A stretch of 64,000 nt of DNA. Source: Linum tenue. Taxonomy: Eukaryota > Streptophyta > Magnoliopsida > Malpighiales > Linaceae. The stretch's first letter is position 1; every line of letters starts with the position of its first letter. Below, piece by piece: positions 23,180 through 33,589 of this stretch. Location: assembly GCA_946122785.1 (NCBI GenBank), contig CAMGYJ010000002.1:61467703-61531702 (forward strand). The letters run 5' to 3'. Position numbers and translations under genes: made by a program. Below the pieces are notes generated by a model. The model had not been told where the DNA came from and did not search any database. It saw only the letters and a list, made by a program, of their open reading frames with translations.

Positions 23180-23524
23180 CTCTCTGCTCTCTGTTCTCTC
23201 TCTCTCTCTCTGTGTACTCTGTTTTTTTTTTTTTGGTTTGGTTTCTGTGACACCCGCACGCACACCCAACCCACACGAGCGGTTCTCGATCTCCATGCAC
23301 ACAAACGATTCCCACCCCCACACTTTCCTCTATATCTTCCCCTCGAATCATCTCTCCTTCCTCTCTCACTCGCCTTCTTCCATTTTCAAATTTCCTCCTT
23401 CCCTTCACCCTGCAAATGCTACCCTGTTGCTTCTAAGTTCCGATCCTTCCTCCTCTGTTTTGCTATCCCCATTTACCCTTCTTCGCTTTCAAAATTTTCT
23501 TTTGGTGATCTGGGAACTGGGAAA
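23180..23524 (+). promoter_or_regulatory. core promoter and 5' leader of the MYB gene
   Basis: CT-rich leader with a (CT)n run at about 23190-23211 and a TATA-like CTATATCTTCC at about 23330 in a pyrimidine-rich context. These are common features of plant promoters and 5' UTRs. The transcription start cannot be fixed from sequence. Confidence 0.4.
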
Positions 23525-24981
23525 ATGAGTCCCCAGCAGCAACAACTGCCCAGAAACATTCAAACCATTGCTGGGTTTCGCGTATTTCATCATAAAGGAG
23601 CGAACTTTCCGCCTCTTTCGTCTCCTTCCCCTGTTCCTCAGCTTTCTCTTCCCAGAGCTGAAATGGTGGTTCAGATTCCCACCGAGGGCAGTTCGGCGCT
23701 GGTTATGGGTCAGAACAAGCGGCCGTTCTGGAGCCTTTCTCTGGACTTAAACGAAAACGATGAAGAAGAAGGAGGAGAAGGAGAAGGAGAAGAAGAAGAA
23801 GCAGGGGAAGCAGAGCATTACTCTGTTCCCGGCAGAAATGGCAGCCGGAAGAAGCTCTGTGCTAGAGGACACTGGCGACCCGCTGAAGACTCCAAGCTCA
23901 AAGAGCTCGTCTCTCAGTACGGCCCTCAGAACTGGAACTTGATCGCTGAGCATCTCCAAGGAAGATCAGGTAATCCAATCTAACTGACCAAGTGGAGAAA
24001 AGGGGGGAAAATACGGAACAAGTAAACCGCTTTTGTTGATTCAGTTTCATTTTTTTAAACTTGGCAGGGAAGAGTTGCAGGCTGCGGTGGTTCAACCAGC
24101 TTGACCCAAGAATAAACCGGAGGGCATTCAGCGAAGAGGAAGAAGACCGCCTTCTGGCTGCTCACCGCGTGTACGGAAACAAATGGGCGATGATCGCCAG
24201 GCTGTTCCCAGGGAGGACCGACAATGCCGTCAAGAACCACTGGCACGTCATCATGGCCAGACGGCAGCGCGAGCAATCCAACGTCTACCGCCGGCGAAAG
24301 CCAGTTTCTCCTCCTCCTCCTTCTTCCTCTGTTTCCCCTGTTTCTTCCCCTGCTTCCCAATCTCATCAGTTACCGATCCCAAACAAAAGATTCACCACCG
24401 TTCACCAAAACGGCAGCGAATCGACGACGACGAGCGGCGATCGATCCACTTGTACCACCGATCTATCCCTCACACCTTCCTCCAACAAGAGAGCGACTCC
24501 TCACTTACCCTTCTCCAGGTTCAGCCCACCGGCGAAACAACAAATGGGTAATTTAGTAATTCCCTTTTTCAAGTGTTTCGTTCTGGTTATTTCTCCCCCT
24601 TTCTAACCATAGCGATTTCGATCAACGCGCAATGTTAGCAACTCTGCCAAAATAATTGTGGTTTGACTTTGGGTTATGGGGGCAAATGTAGATGCTGTTG
24701 TGGGTGCAGAAAAGGAGGTAATCATAATGAAGAGATCCGGAGACAGCAATACCCACAGCTGTTACAGCAATGGGTCTAATCATGACAAGGAAAGTGGCAG
24801 CGGCGTGAACCAATCCGGTGGTGGGTCGGATCATTCTGAGAGCAGCGGGTCAGTTGGAACCGTCGGCGGGAAAAGCTTCAGGCGAGAGAAGATAATCAGA
24901 ACAAGTGATGGTGACAATGGGAATGAGGAGATCATGACCTTCCATTTCATCGATTTCCTAGGAGTTGGAGCTACCAATTGA
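23525..24981 (+). CDS. MYB105/MYB117: R2R3-MYB transcription factor, MYB105/MYB117 (LOF) clade
   Basis: A nuclear DNA-binding regulator. In Arabidopsis the LATERAL ORGAN FUSION clade acts in organ separation and axillary meristem formation. Three exons: 23525-23969, 24068-24547 and 24710-24981 (phases 1 and 1), giving 398 residues; an alternative in-phase acceptor before 24692 would give 404. R2 is residues 111-162 ([42 protein letters not shown]117, W137, W156). R3 is about 163-213 (F169 in place of the first Trp; W188, W207; [17 protein letters not shown]). Intron 1 splits the Gly codon in GRSGKSC, the classic R2R3-MYB position. The C-terminus [10 protein letters not shown] is a clade signature. 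Before R2 there is an EAR-like LSLDL at 71-75 and an acidic Glu/Gly run. The start at 23525 is the first ATG of a long open exon; 23663 is a possible inner start. The reading frame is intact. Confidence 0.95.
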
Positions 24982-25250
24982 TGATGATGAAAAATATGAA
25001 GCTGGGCTGCTTGTTCTATTCCCCCTTTTGCCCCCCTTGTTGGTTCTCTTTGCGATTCAGGTGGAATTTTATGAGGCAGGGGAAAGTGCTCTGAAACAGA
25101 GGGGAATTGTATGGGCAGAGAAGAGAAGCTGATGGACTGATTCAGTCTGCTGTTTTTTTGGCTTGTGTACAGGGTTGCAATCGTAGCAATGAGAGTTGAA
25201 GAGAGAAAGATAGAGAGTGTGTTCGAGTAGTTTATGAGCTAATAATAAAA
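24982..25250 (+). other. 3' UTR and polyadenylation signal of the MYB gene
   Basis: AATAAAA at 25244-25250, about 265 bases after the stop codon, is the most likely near-upstream polyadenylation element. Confidence 0.45.
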
Positions 25251-25545
25251 ACGAGGTGCTTAGAGTAGTAGTCGTCCCTGTCTCGAGAGAAAGCTGAGTT
25301 TTGTTTGTCTAAACATGTCTTCCAGTCCTGTTTTTGATATTCAGAGTTTCTTCAAGAGTACATCAATGTAAAAAATGAAACCAGTCCTCGCGTTGTTTTT
25401 TTTTTGGGTTCTTACTGGTAGCTAGCAAGTGTGGTTCATATCAGTTTGCTGTTCCATATTGAGTTTCTTACATGGTGAATCGTATCTTACTAGATCCACA
25501 GGGGAGGCAAGGTGTTTGTGACAGGACACATCTAGTTTTGGGAGC
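25251..25545. other. MYB downstream flank
   Basis: Nothing recognised between the MYB poly(A) signal and the hAT element. Confidence 0.4.
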
Positions 25546-25553
25546 CTTTTAGT

Positions 25554-26281
25554 TAAGACTGCAAATGAGCCGAACTGTTCGCGAGCGGCTCGACGTTCGA
25601 CTCGGGAAAAACTCTTTCGAAACTCGGCTTGTTTACTAATGAGCCGAGCTTGAGCTTAGCCTTCTGCAGCTCATGGAGCTCGCAAGCTAGCTCGACTCGG
25701 TGGCTTGTTGAGCTCAACTCGTGAGCTTGCTCGTTAAGAGCTCATTAGATGTCTCAACTCTCAAGATTGTGGCTAGAGAGCCAACTCGATTACCGTGTTA
25801 TGAGCGAATCGATCTATATGAGTTTGATTTTGATAATTAATAGGATTGTTAAATTATATATCTCACTCTATATGAAGTTTAACACGTAGATTATGTGAGC
25901 AAATATGTTTTATTTAATTTTAAAAAGCAATTATGTATCATAGATTGCTTTGATACTGTGAAATAACATAATTTTCACAAATTAAAATTTATTAACTAAA
26001 TAATTTGATACCACAAAGTATAACATAAAATTAGTTAATATTGAACACTTAACTATTATTATTATTATTTTCTTCATCTTGGCATTAATCACATGTATCA
26101 TGTATTACATACAAAACGAATATATCATATACGAGTCAAAATTTTATTAAGCAAGCTAGCTTGCAACTCGACTCGACTCGGCTCGTTAATAAACATGTCG
26201 AGCTTGAACTCGACTCATTTGTTAACGAGCCGAGCTCAAGCTGAGAAAAACTCGAATCGACTCGGCTCATTTGCAGCCCTA
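25554..26281. mobile_element. non-autonomous hAT element with 8-bp TSD
   Basis: Left end TAAGACTGCAAATGAGCC and inverted right end TAGGGCTGCAAATGAGCC (16 of 18). Perfect 8-bp TSD CTTTTAGT at 25546-25553 and 26282-26289. Both subterminal zones are full of GAGCTCG and CTCGGCTCG words. The middle is AT-rich and no transposase is present. Confidence 0.93.
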
Positions 26282-26564
26282 CTTTTAGTATGCTATTGAT
26301 AGTATTGATGTTCTAAAGGATTGGTGTTTTGTTAAACGTACATGTTCGGTTTGTATCAAAAAAGAAAATTATGTTTGTGCTTGGCATAGTTTTTAGAAGT
26401 GTTTTTCTGCTCCAAAAGATTAAGCAAGATCAAACACCTCTAAAATGTCGACTTTTGAAAAGTTGAAAAAGTGTTTTTCCATAACATAAAAGCAAAAACT
26501 CCAAATTGGAGCTTTTGATAAAAATTGTTTTGAAAATACAATACTCTTCTTATCATATTTTTAA

Positions 26565-28006
26565 GGCAAAATACACTGTCATAGCCATAACTTTCACGTT
26601 TTTGACAAATATAGCCATAACTATTGGAAAACACAAAATAGCCTAAAAATTGGATGTTAGTGTGACAAATCTAGCAATTTCCGTTAGAAACTTTAACGGT
26701 GTTAGAGACTCCGTCAGTTAGGTTAACGTTAGGCTGATTAGGATGCCAAATCATCGCACACGTCAGCGACAACTCAAACACACTTGCCATGTAGATGCCA
26801 TGTCATATTTCAATAAAAATAAAAAATAAAAATTATTTCTGCCATATTGATTTTTTTTGCGTCGCCAGTGGCTCAAGGGCTCCATCCTCCATAGCTCGCC
26901 GAACACAGTAGCTGATCGAAAAAAATAGAAGAACCCATCTTTGCGAATCTCTCCATCATCATATCGACTTCTGCACACAAAGTTTTCACTGGACCAATAA
27001 TAACCTAAAACCCATCTCTGCCGCTCATCCAAATCCCCCCAAATTGAATAACCCATATGTTTGGGGCTGCCATTATCATACTGGAATCAGACGAGAAGAG
27101 AAGCTGGAGTCAGTCTTGAGCCGGAGTGGGTCTTCTTCAGCAACGACTGCAATGGTGGGCGCTTCTTCTTTGTTTGAATCTGTCAGCGGCAGGGGTGGAT
27201 GAGTTGTTGGTGGCGGTGGCGACATCGTGATGGCGACGATCGACGTCTTGTTGCTGCTGCTGGATCTGGACGTAGAAAATGGGCCGAGAAACAAGAACGG
27301 AGCACCGCTAACCCCCGCCACCGCTGTCGTCGTCATCGGACCTTGCCGTTCCAGCCTTCAGATCTGAGTTGTCGGCGACGATGGCGACGGTCGACGTCTT
27401 GTTGCTGTTTTTTTTTTTATGGGCTGTCTTGTTGCTGTTGTTGGATCTGGACGGAGAAAATGTGGTCGAGAAACGAGAACGAAGCATCGCTAACCCCTGC
27501 CGCCACTGTCGTCGTCATCGGACCTTGCCGTTGTAGCCTTCAGATCTGCTGCACCTCCTCCATCGATTTGTCACCAACCCAGATCCCCAATGTCGATTTC
27601 CCCATCTGCGTTGCTGTTAAATTAAGCCCGCTTCCGTCCCTTCCAACAATCGAAGCGTCGTCCCTCACCAACACAGATCGTATGGTTTTACTATCTGATG
27701 GAAAATGGAAGAGCAATTGAGAAGAGAGGGGAAACATCTTTGTGACGGGAGAGGAAAGATGAGAGAGGGGAGAGAAAATAAAAAATTAAATTAATTAATT
27801 TTTATGTTTTTTTATTTTTTTCTCTATAATCCACGTCGGTTGGTGGGGTAAATCAATCGCCAACTCAGCTTCTTCTGTTAGTCCAGTCATGACGTCAACT
27901 GACGTCGTTAACAAAATGGACGGAATTGGCTATTTTGTGTTTTCGGATAGTTATGGTTATATTTGTCACAAACGTGAAAGTTATGGCTATACAAGTGTAT
28001 TTTGCC
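26565..28006. mobile_element. MULE-like element, family M copy 2 (complete ends)
   Basis: Starts GGCAAAATACACTGTCATAG and its inverted right end starts GGCAAAATACACTTGTATAG, with terminal repeats of roughly 180-200 bp. Perfect 9-bp TSD TATTTTTAA at 26556-26564 and 28007-28015. Same family as the outer element at 14857-22387. The GC-rich interior (26860-27740) contains a tandem duplication and short ORFs without recognised domains. It may be captured host sequence in the style of Pack-MULEs. Confidence 0.93.
27219..27548. repeat. tandem duplication inside family M copy 2
   Basis: Two units of roughly 150-175 bp run from 'gcgacatcgtgatggcgacg' through 'cgacgtcttgttgctg' and 'ggaccttgccgtt' to 'cagccttcagatctg' (about 27219-27367 and 27373-27548). 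The second has an extra poly-T stretch. Confidence 0.8.
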
Positions 28007-28114
28007 TATTTTTAACTTTATTTTGGAAAATTTAATTTGCTATAATTTATAAAATTTTAAAAATAAAACAAATTAGATAATAATATTATCAAATATAAAA
28101 GAGGGAAGGTTGCG

Positions 28115-28905
28115 ATGCTAATTTTTTTTTGGAAATTCCTACAATACCTTGAAGTTATTGTAACTTGATGTTTTTACCTGCTATAACAGGTTTCACAAGT
28201 TGCATTACGTAAAATATAATAAGCATTACGTAATGGTTACGTAATGTGCGTTTATCTTACGTAATAGTTGAAAATTTTCATTACAGAAACCTTACGCAAT
28301 AGACACTCATTTTACGTAATGAATATTAACCTTTCGTGTTAAATCATTACGGAAGATTTACGTAACGCTTCTAATTTAACTATTATGTAAGAAATAACTA
28401 TCGTTACGTAACCTTTACGTAATAGATGCATACTTTACGTAACAATTGTAAAGTGTCATTACGGAAGCCTTACGAAATGGATGGTCCTTTTACGTGATGA
28501 ATATTAATCAAGTTACGTAATGTGGTAAGTCATTACGGAAGTCTTACGTAACACTTCTAATTTAACCGTTACGTAAGAAATAACCTTCGTTACGTAACCT
28601 TTACGTAATGAGCGTGTATTTTATGTAATAGTTGTAAAATGTCACTACGGAAGCCTTATGTAATAGACGATGCTTTTACGTAATGAATATTAACCTAGCG
28701 TTACGTAAAATGATAAGGCGTTACGGAAACCTTCCGTAATGCTTCTAGTTTAACTGTTACGTAAGACTAACAAACATTACGTAATTATTACGTAATAAAC
28801 ATTAGTTTTACGTAATGCGACCTATAAAACCTGTTATAGCAGGTCAAAAAGGTCAAGTTATAGTAACTTCAAGACATGGTAGGGGGTGAAAAAAAATGTT
28901 AGCAT
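28115..28905. mobile_element. TIR element with an array of TTACGTAA octamers
   Basis: Inverted terminal repeats of about 100 bp. The left has 'ccttgaagttattgtaactt' and 'acctgctataacaggttt'; the inverted right has 'tcttgaagttactataactt' and 'acctgctataacaggttt'. GATGCTAAT occurs at 28114-28122 and 28906-28914 and may be a 9-bp TSD (MULE-like). However, ATGCTAA also fits as the TIR tip, so the ends are uncertain by about 9 bp. The interior has about 20 perfect TTACGTAA palindromes arranged in roughly 187-bp tandem units. No ORF. Confidence 0.82.
28205..28835. repeat. 187-bp tandem repeat rich in TTACGTAA
   Basis: The marker 'cttctaatttaac' recurs at 28368, 28554 and 28742 (as 'cttctagtttaac'), giving periods of 186 and 188 bp. 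About twenty exact TTACGTAA copies and several one-mismatch forms (TTACGCAA, TTACGGAA, TTATGTAA) lie in about 630 bases. Confidence 0.88.
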
Positions 28906-28965
28906 GATGCTAATGCATAGAACAACCAATATGAAGCTTTGTTTATGTAGACTTTTTATAATAAC

Positions 28966-29650
28966 CTAGTTGACCAATTTTTTAAACGGAAAGGGCATTT
29001 TTGCCATTTTAAAATTGTTTGTTTTCTCTCTCTCCCTTTTCGCAGATTTCGCAGGTTTCTCCTCTCTCATCAGCAACTGCGACGACGAATCTCTCTCCCT
29101 CTCTCTCCCCGTGACGGACGAGATGGCCACAATGGTAGTCGATTGATCTTCCTCTCTCATCAGAAAATTGCGACGGCCGACGAGGACGGACGAGATATGG
29201 ATGATGAAAATTATCGATGTGGCTCTCCCTCCCTCTCTCCCCGCGACGGACAAGCACAACAACGTGGACGGACGAGATATGGATTGCAACGACTGCAGTG
29301 GCTCCCCTTCCCTCTTTCTCTCCCTGCGGCGGATGAGCTCATCGACAGATGAGATCTACATGACGGCGACGGCGACGACGACGGTGGATTAGATCTAATG
29401 GAGATCGAGGACGAACACGAAGGATTTGGGGTTCTCTCTTCTACTTTGATCTATAATTTTCTCCTCTATTTGTCCCGATTGTCTTTGCACTTTGTTCTTT
29501 TCGTTTCTGATTTTGATGGTGGGTTGTATCTCTGTTCATCGTTGCAATATGCTGCTGACTTTTATTTTAATTTGTTTATTTTTCTCATAGATCAAACCTT
29601 CTTCTTGTTTTTCTTTCATCTTTCTATATTGTATTCTTTTCATATCTAAT
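28966..29650. other. CT/GAC-rich region with internal repeats
   Basis: Diverged repeats of 'gacggacgagat' and 'ctctccctccctctct' recur at about 29095, 29180, 29220, 29265 and 29320. ORFs on both strands result from this low-complexity sequence and show no domain. Possibly the interior of another unrecognised element. Confidence 0.4.
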
Positions 29651-29658
29651 AATATAGC

Positions 29659-31085
29659 TGATAGACCGTTAATTCCACATGTTTTTGCCCCTATTCTTAC
29701 ACCGTTTGAGATGTTGATTCTCGTGTTTTAGGCCGATTTCACGCTAGGTTATTCTTGTTTGTGAAATTTCAGGTCCTAGTACGTGAATGAAGTCTTGGGA
29801 GCGAGTTTGGGGTCGATTGGACGAAGATCGAACGCGTGGCGAGGCGCTGAGGAGGCCACACGGGCACTCCTAAAACCCACACGGCCGTGCAAGTCACCCA
29901 TGTGGCCGTGTGGGATTTAGCGAGGCTAAACACGGGCATGATGGAGAAACCACACGGCCGTGCAAGCCACCAATGTGGCCGTGTGGTTTTGGCCGAGCAC
30001 AAACACGGGCATGGTGGAATTTCCACACGGCCGTGTGACCCTGGCCATGTGGGAAGCCTGAAGTTCGATTAATTGAGACGCAGCGTTTTGGAAGCCACAC
30101 GGGCAACTGGGTAAGCCACACGGCCATGTGGCCTGCCCGTGTGAGTCGGGAAATCTTGGTTTTTACCCAATTCCGAGCAACAAGTGAGAGAATCAACTTT
30201 TTGGAGCAAAAACAGAGCCCTAGAGAGAGAAAGTGCGAAGAACTCATCCTAAGAGTGGTTTTGGAGCTGGGTTTCATCAAATCAAGCTTGGAGATCATCA
30301 AAGGAGCGATAATCATCACCCCAGAGCAGATTCTTCCCATTGTTATGAGTATGACTGCTTTGTATTATGTTTTCCTCTCTCTCTCTATGGAGTAGAACTT
30401 TCTCTCACTTGGGTATGAAGAACCCTTGTTCCATGTGTTAGGGGTTTTGATTGTAATGACTTGGGATTGTTAAACTGCTTGATTATAATCGAATGATGCA
30501 TGATTCATTGAATTGATTGAAGTCTGATCAGCTTTTCTTGATTTCTGCTGCAACCTGAGATAGATAGAATCTGATTAGGTTGTTAGAGCTACATCATTCG
30601 GTAGTAGTAGATTGGTTATACGAGAGTTAGTCAATCTGCTGCTTTTGTACTGGAATCCAATTCCAGTAGTGGAGTTCTGTGTTCATAGCCTCAGCTTTCT
30701 ATTCCGGTGAAGACTAGTCGTCTGCCGGGTAGTTTGACTGAGAGGGCTTGGTCAGCTTAAGAGATTCCAAACTACTGTCGGATCTTCCGCAGTATAATCA
30801 ACAGTAAATCAACCCAGGGTAATTACAATTGAAACCTAACTAAGGAGCTAGGGGGACTCATTCCCGAGTGACTCTTCCTTGACTTCAGAAAACCGAACCA
30901 TTTCCTGCTTTCTTACTGCTTTTGCTTAAAACAACAATCAATCGACTTAGTTGGCTAGATAATAGATATTCACGGAGTAGGCAGTAGATCTAGACCCCGG
31001 GTTGATAATAGAACTTGCCATTTTACTGCATTCCCGGACTGCGATTACACTTGGTCGCAGTTTGGTGTTGTGTTTTAGCGTGTCA
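29659..31085 (+). mobile_element. solo LTR (Ty3/gypsy, likely Athila-like) with 5-bp TSD
   Basis: Starts TGATAGACCG and ends TAGCGTGTCA (TG...CA), with perfect 5-bp TSD ATAGC at 29654-29658 and 31086-31090. It is 1427 bp with no internal region or second LTR in place, so it is a product of LTR-LTR recombination. It is related to 43668-45082 along its length. An array of CACACGG / CCGTGTGG words occupies 29855-30145. Confidence 0.92.
29855..30145. repeat. CACACGGCCGTG dyad array in the LTR
   Basis: At least four CACACGGCC(G/A)TG palindrome-like words and matching GTGGCCGTGTGG words occur in about 290 bp. They recur at 44060-44182 in the related LTR. ORFs through this zone on both strands are artefacts of the dyads. 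Confidence 0.85.
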
Positions 31086-31289
31086 ATAGCAAAAAGAAAG
31101 TTCCATCATTTATTTCCTTTTGATTCTTTAATGTTTTGTGTTCTAGAATTGGGTTTTTGGTTCATTTGCCACTGAAAGATATTGATGGTTTTGAATAATG
31201 GTTGAGCCGATTACTTTGTTTTATGAGGTATGGGGTGGTTTGTATATTTGTGATCTACTTTGTAGTAGATTGCAACTCACTTAAAGTCA

Positions 31290-31560
31290 TTAAAAAACTT
31301 AGAAAGTAGACCACAAGTTTTTTGAAACAGACCACAAATTTTTTAAAGTAGATAAAAGTTCCATGAAGCAAATCACAAGACCTTTAAAAGCATATCAGAA
31401 ACCACATAATAGTTGACCCACATGTTTCGTGAAACGTACCACAAGTTCTCAGAAACATACTTAAAATCTCATAAAGTAGACCACAAGTTTATTAAAACGG
31501 TCCACAACTTTTTTAACCACACCACAAGTTCATTATAACAGACCACAAGTATCATAAAGC
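31290..31560. repeat. degenerate tandem repeat of about 20-22 bp
   Basis: Units of the form 'agaccacaagtttttttaaa' repeat with drift about a dozen times. No coding potential. Confidence 0.8.
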
Positions 31561-31860
31561 ATGCTAGAAGGTGGGTTTCGTACATTGACACCAAAAGGGG
31601 ATGCGGCGAGTGTTACGACTCTTTTCCCTCGCCTAGAACGTCGTGGGCTCGAGTTCCACCGACGTGAGATTTTGAACCCTAACAATCTTTTTGTTGAATT
31701 GGATGATTCTTTCGTTCTTATTGGATAGAATACCCTGAAACATCATTGAACCGCAAAATACAGCATAAAATTGGAAAATCGAGTAAACTTATTACAATTT
31801 TGGTCATTTTAGGATATAAAAGTGTTGGTGAAAACATATGTATTTTAGGTGTTATCAAAT
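31561..31860. other. intergenic, with a B-box-like word
   Basis: GGGCTCGAGTTCCACC at about 31647 resembles a tRNA B box, but no tRNA fold or SINE boundary could be found. Nothing else seen. Confidence 0.3.
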
Positions 31861-32640
31861 TCCTCCACACTTAATCCTTTGCTTGCCCTCAAGCCACACA
31901 TGTTTGTGATAAGCATGCTAGTTTGTCTAAGTCTAGACAAGGGAGCAAGCCACTTCCATAAAGAATGGAGTATGTGGCATGTTCAATGAGATACAACACA
32001 TCCAAGCCACCCATGGTTTACGTAAATCTAGGAGCATGGCCAAGATTGGACAGGGGGCAAGTCCATGTCTATGAGTAGTGATTACTTGTCACCAATCACA
32101 AAAAGTGGACAAGAGGGCATGCCACCAGTCACAAACAGTGGAAATGAGGCCAAGTTTAACAAGGAAAGACGTGGGAAGCCAAAAAGAGTTCTCATAGTTT
32201 TGTCAATTTAGCTAAGTATGGACTAGAGGACATGTCACCCGCCATGGATAATGGAGTAGTATGCATGTCTAATAAGTCACAAAGAATCCAAGCCACACAT
32301 TCTTGTGACAAGCATGAAAATTTGTCTAAGTACGAACAGGGGGATAAGTCCATGTCCACGAGTAATAGGTACTTGTCACCAACCTCGAAGAGTGGACAAT
32401 GGGGCATGTATAAGAAGTCACATTATAAACAAATCAAACATGACCGTACAAAGAAGCAAGGGTGGTTGTGTGCTAAGTGTAGAGGCCAACAAGTTTCAGA
32501 TGTTGGAAGACAAAGTCAAATGGACCACATGAGTGGTAGCCAACTTACCAAGTCTAGACATCATCTCCAACAACATGAGAGGAGTAAGCATGTCTCAACC
32601 ATGAGGAAACCAAGGTAGAGGAAAACTCATGTTTGTCTTG
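31861..32640. repeat. approximately 300-bp diverged tandem duplication
   Basis: Blocks such as 'caagccac', 'gcatg.tagtttgtctaagt', 'gataagtccatgtc' and 'tacttgtcaccaa' appear in the same order near 31895-32130 and 32275-32410. ORFs of 71-128 codons here follow the repeats and have no domain. Confidence 0.6.
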
Positions 32641-33589
32641 ACATGTCAAGTAATGTGGCCAAGGCCGAGGAGCATGGGATCCTATGTAAGGCCATCAAGG
32701 CTAGACATGCTGATCATGCGCCACCCTTTGGTAAGCTAGAAAATTCAAAATTGATGTATAGGGAGTCATATCTCATGGAGAAAAAGAGGCATGTTGTTTA
32801 TGGATGGCTTGCCTGCTTCAATCCATGGACTTGGCAGTGGGTGTACACCTTTGGCGCATTAGTTGTTGCCAAAGGAGATAGAGAGCATTGACTCAGTCAC
32901 TCTTTGCCCATATTAAATAAACATGTATATTTATATATTAACAATAAAAAACACTAGCCAACAATGGCTAAAATAAAAAGAGATAACAAAGTGAAAATTT
33001 GAGTCGAGTTCTTAGACTTCAATATGAAGATTTTGCCACCAAGTTTTTTTAATAGCTTGGCATGTCGAGTCATATATCACACCATGCTATTTCGTCTCAT
33101 TCTGTGTGGCCATAAGTGAGTGGTGGCCGTGGCATGGAGGCATGGAGCTTTGGTGATAAGTGTTGGCAATGGAGCAATGAGAGCTAGGTAATTGGTACGG
33201 TGTCTCTAGCAAGATGAGGGAATTAAAGTGAAAACAATTTGCTTTGTCTTGGGTGAAAGGTTTGCCACGGGGAAATGGTGACTTGGTGCTGGTTGTTCTT
33301 AACAAAGTCAAATTTTGGCTAAGGAAAAATAGATGTTGGTGCTTCCATAAGCCAATCGGTTATGTTAGCTAGTATGGTGGAGTTCAACTACTTAGTCCAT
33401 AATTCTTATGCACTAAGTAGTTGAAGGCATTTGTTTACAACATAAATTTGTCTTGTACCCTATTAATGAGTTGCAAGATAAGTAATGAGTTTATAAGGCC
33501 ACATCAATTAGAACAATTATGTTATTTAAGTTGGCCTTATGGATATTGATTTTAAGCCCAAGCAACTAAGTCATTAGTGAGCATGGGTA

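Noticed and set aside
22776..23408. 210-codon minus-strand ORF upstream of MYB
   Set aside because: It runs antisense through the MYB leader, is low complexity (Glu/Arg from CT runs), and has no domain.
24055..24366. Minus- and plus-strand ORFs overlapping MYB exon 2
   Set aside because: Shadow frames of the R3 repeat exon; no independent domain.
28205..28835. Possible CRISPR-like array of regularly spaced palindromes
   Set aside because: This is plant nuclear DNA, spacing is irregular within 187-bp tandem units, and there are no unique spacers or cas genes.
29769..30340. Overlapping 85-148-codon ORFs on both strands
   Set aside because: Produced by the CACACGGCCGTG dyads, which read open in several frames.
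31600..31680. Possible tRNA gene from a B-box-like GGGCTCGAGTTCC
   Set aside because: No acceptor-stem pairing or A box at the right distance could be found.
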